Shown here piece after piece: positions 62,110 through 64,000 of a stretch of 64,000 nt of DNA. The stretch is taken from NCBI GenBank assembly GCA_017308235.1, contig JAFKFL010000027.1:62001-126000 (forward strand). Reading direction: 5' to 3'. The DNA is from Alphaproteobacteria bacterium (GTDB lineage Bacteria; Pseudomonadota; Alphaproteobacteria; Reyranellales; Reyranellaceae). The translations under genes were made by a program, and so were the position numbers. The stretch's first letter is position 1. Each line of letters begins with the position of its first letter. The notes beneath the pieces were generated by a model. The model ran no database searches. It was given only the letters and a program-made list of their open reading frames with translations, and had not been told where the DNA came from.

Positions 62110-62750
62110 GCAAGGAAGCGACATCACGCGACGCAATCTGTGCGCTGGGAGCGAAACTCGCCGCGCGCGGCCTCTGCCCCGGCACGTCGGGCAATATCAG
62201 CGTCCGGATCGACGACGGCTGGCTGATGACGCCCACCAACTCGTCGCTGGGCGAGCTCGATCCTGCGCGGCTTTCCAGGCTCGACGCCGCGGGCAAGCAT
62301 GTGGCCGGCGATCCGCCAACCAAGGAAGCGCTGCTGCATCGGTCGGTGTACGACGTGCGACCGAAGGACGGTGCGATCGTGCATCTTCACTCGACTCACG
62401 CAGTGGCGATCTCTTGCCTCGACCCGTCGTGCCATCACAATGCGGAGACGACCCTGCCACCTATCACGCCCTACTTCGTGATGCGCGTGGGCAAGCTGCC
62501 GCTGGTACCCTATTTCAAGCCGGGTGATCCCAAGCTCGCCGACGCCATCCGAGAATATGCCAAGGGGCATCGCGCCGTACTGCTGGCCAATCACGGACCG
62601 GTCGTCGCCGGCTCGTCACTCTCGGCCGCATCGGCTTCGATCGAAGAGCTGGAGGAAACAGCCAAACTTCACCTGCTGCTTCAAGGCCTCAAGACACGCA
62701 CGCTTTCCGACTTCCAGGTCCGCGAGATCGAGGAAGCCTTTCCATCGTGA
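62106..62750 (+). CDS. otnC: 3-Oxo-tetronate 4-phosphate decarboxylase (class II aldolase)
   Basis: 214 aa. Class II aldolase/adducin fold: CPGTSGNISVRIDDGWLMTPTNSSLG, the zinc-binding HLHSTHAVAISCL and the third His in LLANHGPVVAGSS. OtnC decarboxylates 3-oxo-tetronate 4-phosphate to dihydroxyacetone phosphate in the OtnK pathway. ATG at 62106 overlaps the otnK stop. The remaining otn genes follow after a 116-nt gap that contains a palindromic repeat. Confidence 0.92.
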   Translation: MSKEATSRDAICALGAKLAARGLCPGTSGNISVRIDDGWLMTPTNSSLGELDPARLSRLDAAGKHVAGDPPTKEALLHRSVYDVRPKDGAIVHLHSTHAVAISCLDPSCHHNAETTLPPITPYFVMRVGKLPLVPYFKPGDPKLADAIREYAKGHRAVLLANHGPVVAGSSLSAASASIEELEETAKLHLLLQGLKTRTLSDFQVREIEEAFPS

Positions 62751-62774
62751 GCGCCACTATCGTCATCCCACCCG

Positions 62775-62846
62775 TGTCATCCCGAGCGCAGCGAGGGATC
62801 CTTATCCCGGCGATTCGAAAGATCCCTCGCTGCGCTCGGGATGACA
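62775..62846. repeat. Intergenic palindromic repeat element (copy 2)
   Basis: A perfect 26-bp inverted repeat, arms 62775-62800 and 62821-62846, with a 20-nt spacer. The arms begin TGTCATCCCGAGCGCAGCG and end with the complement. The core TGTCATCCCGAG is shared with the element at 18562. It lies between otnC and otnI, so it may form a large mRNA hairpin in the operon. Confidence 0.8.
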
Positions 62847-62866
62847 CCTAGCGTCCGGAACCAACC

Positions 62867-63652
62867 ATGCCCAAGCTCGCCGCCAACCTCTCCTGGATCT
62901 ATCAGGAGGTGCCCTTCCTACAGCGCTTCGGCGCTGCCGCCGCGCATGGCTTCAAGGCCGTCGAAATCCTCTTCCCCTACGAGGCGCCGGCGGCGGAGAT
63001 CGCGGCCGAGCTCAAGAAGCACAAGCTCACGCAGGCGCTGTTCAACCTGCCGCCCGGCGATGCAAGCAAGGGCGAGCGTGGCGTGGCGGCGCTGCCCGGG
63101 CGTGAATCAGACTTCGCCGCCGCCCTCGAGACGGCGCTGGACTACGCGAAGGCCCTGGAGTGCCGCACGCTGCACGTCATGTCGGGCATGATCGCGCCCG
63201 GGGCCGATACCTCGGCCATGCACCGCACGTTCGTCTCGAACCTCAGGAAGGCCTGCGACCGCACGGCCAACAGCGGCATCACGCTCGTGCTGGAGCCGAT
63301 CAATCATCGTGACATTCCCGGCTATTTCACCAACACCACCGATCAGGTGAAGAAGATCATCGACGAGGTCGGCGCACCGCATCTCAGGCTGCAGCTCGAC
63401 CTTTATCACCTGCAGGTGACGGAAGGCGATCTTACCAAGCGCACCGAGCGATTGTTCCCCCTCACAGCGCATGTGCAGATTGCCGGCAATCCCGATCGCA
63501 ATGAACCCGATCTTGGCGAGGCCAACCACCTTTATCTCCTCGATGTGCTCGACCGTCTGGGATATCAGGGTTACGTCGGACTGGAATACAAACCCAAGAC
63601 GACAACCGCCGCCGGGTTGGGCTGGGCGGCGAAATACGGCATCAAGGTTTGA
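62867..63652 (+). CDS. otnI: 2-Oxo-tetronate isomerase (hydroxypyruvate isomerase family)
   Basis: 261 aa TIM-barrel of the xylose-isomerase-like/Hyi family: AANLSWIYQEVPFLQRFGAAAAHGFKAVEILFPYE, TLHVMSGMIAPGAD, TLVLEPINHRDIPGYFTNTTDQVKKIIDEV, HLRLQLDLYHLQVTEGDL, HVQIAGNPDRNEPDLGEANH and VGLEYKPKTTTAAGLGW. OtnI interconverts 2-oxo- and 3-oxo-tetronate, feeding OtnK. ATG at 62867. The gene follows the repeat element and precedes the dehydrogenase gene by 3 nt. Confidence 0.9.
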   Translation: MPKLAANLSWIYQEVPFLQRFGAAAAHGFKAVEILFPYEAPAAEIAAELKKHKLTQALFNLPPGDASKGERGVAALPGRESDFAAALETALDYAKALECRTLHVMSGMIAPGADTSAMHRTFVSNLRKACDRTANSGITLVLEPINHRDIPGYFTNTTDQVKKIIDEVGAPHLRLQLDLYHLQVTEGDLTKRTERLFPLTAHVQIAGNPDRNEPDLGEANHLYLLDVLDRLGYQGYVGLEYKPKTTTAAGLGWAAKYGIKV

Positions 63653-63655
63653 TCA

Positions 63656-64000
63656 TGAGCGACAAGAACACGCCCGCCATCGCTTTCATCGGGCTGGGCT
63701 CGATGGGGCTCGGCATGGCGAAGAACCTGCTGAAGGCTGGCCACAAGGTCGTGGGCGTCGATCCCAGCGCCGTCGCCCGCGAGGCCTTCAAGGCCGCCGG
63801 CGGTTCGGTCGCCGACACGCCCGCAGCAGCAGCCGAGGCGGCGGACGTCGTCGTGATCGCCGTCGTGAACGACAAGCAGGTCGAGACGGTGCTCTACGGC
63901 GAAGGCGGCGCCGCCTCCTCGCTGCACAAGGGCGGGCTCGTCATGCAGTGCGCCACCGTGCCGGCGGCTTTCGCGCGCAGTCTCGGCGAGCGTCTTGCCA
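63656..64000 (+). CDS. ltnD: L-threonate dehydrogenase-like protein, N-terminal part (runs off right edge)
   Basis: 115 codons are visible before the window ends. The NAD(P)-binding Rossmann motif is AFIGLGSMGLGMAKNLLKAGHKVVGVD, followed by VVVIAVVNDKQVETVLYG and QCATVPAAFARSLG. This is the 3-hydroxyisobutyrate dehydrogenase superfamily. Next to otnK, otnC and otnI the likely member is LtnD, which oxidises L-threonate (or D-erythronate, DenD-like) to 2-oxo-tetronate. ATG at 63656, 3 nt after the otnI stop. The catalytic Lys is beyond the edge. Confidence 0.87.

Overview
The window is 64 kb of GC-rich chromosomal DNA from an alphaproteobacterium. It carries the PhyR/EcfG/NepR general stress response, GapR (DUF2312), DUF1244, a Caulobacter-type cpa/tad pilus locus and a two-gene egtBD ergothioneine set. 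Order or genus cannot be fixed from sequence alone; a Hyphomicrobiales- or Rhodospirillales-like soil organism fits. No rRNA, tRNA, insertion sequence, prophage or CRISPR array was seen.

Layout. 1-8.8 kb (minus strand): a tightly packed surface-polysaccharide operon with a glycosyltransferase cut by the left edge, Wzt/Wzm-type ABC exporter, GT4 glycosyltransferase, glutamine-dependent asparagine synthase homologue, polyprenyl-phosphate sugar-1-phosphate transferase, O-antigen ligase/polymerase and a small membrane-anchored protein. 8.9-20.3 kb: metabolic and regulatory genes: DUF2161, amidase, an MmyB-type regulator divergent from a medium-chain reductase, a MocR regulator divergent from an AhpD-like/GNAT pair, a frameshifted YcaQ-like gene, ilvD, an amidohydrolase and a DUF6306-like protein. 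20.6-23.8 kb: egtB-egtD (ergothioneine), divergent from an uncharacterised ATP-grasp-like gene.

24.2-32.0 kb: the general stress response locus. PhyR, an HWE/HisKA_2 kinase and a hybrid kinase form one minus-strand operon. Two tandem EcfG-like sigma factors and the anti-sigma factor NepR lie divergently. A GGAAC-N16-CGTT promoter faces phyR, and a near-match faces a secreted CsbD-like gene, so both are probably read by the sigma factors encoded here. In this scheme the kinases phosphorylate PhyR, PhyR captures NepR, and EcfG is released.

32.8-45.9 kb (minus strand): a full Flp/Tad pilus locus, flp-cpaA-cpaB-cpaC-cpaD-cpaE-cpaF-tadB-tadC-tadG-tadE-tadE2-tadD, with an intrinsic terminator after the pilin gene and AT-rich DNA around it. 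46.0-48.6 kb: phosphatidylethanolamine synthesis (pssA, psd) and a LysM protein. 48.7-54.5 kb: LOG-family hydrolase, two non-homologous NADP isocitrate dehydrogenases side by side, DUF429 and an alpha/beta hydrolase. 54.5-59.1 kb: orphan Bug-type binding protein, GapR, M61 peptidase, DUF1244 and N-formylglutamate amidohydrolase. 59.2-64.0 kb: an acid-sugar catabolic operon (glycerate 2-kinase, GFA protein, OtnK, OtnC, OtnI, and LtnD cut by the right edge) for threonate/erythronate-type substrates.

All family assignments come from reading the translated sequences and motifs; no database search was run.
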